Shown here piece after piece: positions 62,646 to 64,000 of a stretch of 64,000 nt of DNA. The stretch spans positions 1 through 64,000 of the forward strand of contig JACRCZ010000149.1 of the NCBI GenBank assembly GCA_016218765.1. Reading direction: 5' to 3'. This DNA is from Deltaproteobacteria bacterium. GTDB lineage: Bacteria > Myxococcota_A > Polyangia > DRWM01 > JAAZOP01. The translations under genes were made by a program, and so were the position numbers. The first letter of the stretch is position 1. Each line of letters starts with the position of its first letter. Under the pieces are notes generated by a model. It did not search any database. It saw nothing but the letters and a program-made list of their open reading frames with translations, and was not told the DNA's origin.

Positions 62646-64000
62646 CTACCCCCGCCCCGCCTTCAACAACTCGTCCAGCCGCCTCTGGTACTCGTCCGCC
62701 GTGATCTCCCCGCGGGCGAGCTGCCGCTGCAGCGACGAAACGTGGTGCCGAACACTGTCCGGGGCGGTCCGGGCCGCCGGAGCGGGACCCGCCGCCGCAC
62801 CCCCGAGCTGATAGCGCCCGGGACGGACGCCCGCCACCGGCGTCCCCGCCGACGGCGTCGCACGCATCGGATGACTGCCGCCGACCTCCACCCCCATCAC
62901 CGGCGTCTCCGACGGCCCAGGGGCCGACGACGGCTCGGCAGGTCCCGCCGCGGGCGGCCAGAAACGAAGGCCCGAAACCTCGGGCGGCGGCCCGGGAGGC
63001 GTGGGCGCCGGCACCGGACCGCCGCCCGGAAGCCGGGGCCGCATCGCGGGCACGCCAAGCGACGTGTCGCCGGTCCGCCCCGAGCCGCCCGGAGCCGATA
63101 CCACCGCAGGCGCACGCAGCCCGGGAGCCAGGGCGGCCGGCGCGCCGAGCAACGTCCGGGCGTGCACCGGCGCACGACGACCCGTGACCGGCTCGGACGA
63201 AGGAGCCGGCTGCGCCGGCGACGCCGCGACCGGCGCCTGCGGCAGCGGCTGCACCGGCAGCACCGGCGACGACGCGCGCGACGGCGGCGGCATCGCGGGG
63301 AACGACGGCCGGGACGGCGGCTTCGGCGGAGGCGGCGGCGAACCCACGGACGGACTCGACGCCCGCGCCGCCCCGGCGGGACCCGCCGGCACCGCCTTGT
63401 CCTGCGTCTCGAGCAGCGGCAACGCATGCCGCGGCGACAACTCGATCAGCTCCGCCGGATCCGGCGCCGCCGCGACGGCAGGCGCAACCGCCGGCGCCGC
63501 AAACGGATCGAGGCCCGGCGGCGGCGGCAACGGCGACAGATCCAGGGGATCCGGCGCCGCGGCCGCGGACACCGCCGGCACCAGCTCCGCCGCAGGCACG
63601 AACACCTCGCCGACCGCGACCGGACGCGCCTCGGATCCGGACCCCGGCGCACGCGCGACCGAACGCACGGGACGCCGCGCCGCCGGCGGCTCGCGACGGA
63701 TCATCGCCTCGACCGCACCCCCGACCACCCCGACACCCAGCCCCACCCACAACAAGCCGGTCCACCACAACGCGCCGAGCTTCACCGGCACGGCAAACGC
63801 CGCGTAGCTCAGGGGAATGTCCCCGAGGGTCGACGCGAAGGCCGGCACGTGGCCGAAGGCGACCGCCGCCAGGACCACGTGGAACGCGGCCGACGCCAGC
63901 ACCGACCGGCCACCGCGGACCGGCGCGCTCGGCAACAACGTCCCCAGCGAGGCCAGCGCCCCCAGCACGACCAGCACCAACGGCGCCGCCGCCAGGATCG
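62646..64000 (-). CDS. Membrane protein with Pro-rich linker and C-terminal SHOCT domain (5' end beyond window)
   Basis: At least 445 residues; the frame is open to the window edge and the N-terminus seems to continue in a hydrophobic helix. At least three hydrophobic segments (VLVVLGALASLGTLL, VVLAAVAFGHVPAFA, LLWVGLGVGVVGGAV) are followed by about 300 residues rich in Pro and Ala. The last about 30 residues are a SHOCT domain (LQRQLARGEITADEYQRRLDELLKAG). SHOCT motifs promote oligomerisation. It converges with the tatD fusion. Confidence 0.78.
   Translation of the reverse strand, partial: ILAAAPLVLVVLGALASLGTLLPSAPVRGGRSVLASAAFHVVLAAVAFGHVPAFASTLGDIPLSYAAFAVPVKLGALWWTGLLWVGLGVGVVGGAVEAMIRREPPAARRPVRSVARAPGSGSEARPVAVGEVFVPAAELVPAVSAAAAPDPLDLSPLPPPPGLDPFAAPAVAPAVAAAPDPAELIELSPRHALPLLETQDKAVPAGPAGAARASSPSVGSPPPPPKPPSRPSFPAMPPPSRASSPVLPVQPLPQAPVAASPAQPAPSSEPVTGRRAPVHARTLLGAPAALAPGLRAPAVVSAPGGSGRTGDTSLGVPAMRPRLPGGGPVPAPTPPGPPPEVSGLRFWPPAAGPAEPSSAPGPSETPVMGVEVGGSHPMRATPSAGTPVAGVRPGRYQLGGAAAGPAPAARTAPDSVRHHVSSLQRQLARGEITADEYQRRLDELLKAGRG

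Overview
The window is a 64 kb piece of a very GC-rich (about 70 percent by eye) Gram-negative chromosome. Everything points to a Myxococcota-like or deltaproteobacterial relative, probably uncultured: many lipoproteins with lipobox signals, DUF4215 and Dickkopf-like Cys-rich repeats, Asp-rich linkers behind lipoprotein signals, a VWA lipoprotein behind a textbook sigma-54 promoter, TPR/PEGA proteins, and housekeeping genes in deltaproteobacterial order. The species cannot be named from the sequence alone.

Layout. 1-9.8 kb: a 3'-truncated YgiQ radical SAM gene, a class-I glutamine amidotransferase, two lipoproteins, an alpha/beta hydrolase, and an adjacent pair with cyclic-nucleotide-binding domains (TPR-cNMP, then cNMP fused to a GspE/PilB-type ATPase). 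10-20 kb: an accessory stretch on the minus strand with an IS200-like/RAYT-type transposase, a 17-repeat Cys-rich Sel1 lipoprotein, a 41-residue membrane protein, an SPFH protein and a 1272-residue beta-helix lipoprotein. 20-31 kb: a Phd/PIN toxin-antitoxin pair, a Cys-rich lipoprotein, a CDP-alcohol phosphatidyltransferase, and a row purM, FAD oxidoreductase, pgi, glmU, metalloprotease-like lipoprotein. 30.3-33 kb: an operon MarR regulator, ArsM-like methyltransferase, thioredoxin-thioredoxin reductase fusion, DUF6132 membrane protein, with a perfect operator over the MarR start codon. 33-38 kb: tRNA-Thr(CGT), a solitary rplC, rlmE, a pyruvate-kinase C-domain protein, a reduced Tex-like S1 protein and an M29-type aminopeptidase. 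38-47 kb: envelope proteins (PEGA, DUF4215, VWA) and a B12-radical SAM gene coupled to a lipoprotein. 47-52 kb: rpsB-tsf-pyrH-frr, divergent from panD-thiolase. 52-64 kb: a lipoprotein, then HD protein, holB, ricT-like, metG, HEAT protein and a TatD-radical SAM fusion, ending in a partial SHOCT protein.

Three non-coding patterns stand out. (1) Six genes without a convincing Shine-Dalgarno have a TTGnCn-type -35 box 35-36 nt before the start codon, which predicts leaderless mRNAs. (2) A 10-bp-period element (units like ATCTGTGTCC or ATCGGTGTCC, closing in GGTTT) occurs six times, each time pointing at the start of the next gene; one copy is read as part of a lipoprotein signal peptide. (3) Short-word stutter repeats lie in four gaps between convergent genes, C-rich and G-poor on the strand of the upstream plus gene, which suggests Rho-dependent termination. 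Members of the same repeat vocabulary have entered two genes in frame: the metG linker and the ricT tail.

Coordinates were derived by hand. Start codons are the least certain part, and all functions are inferred from motifs and remembered families, not from searches.
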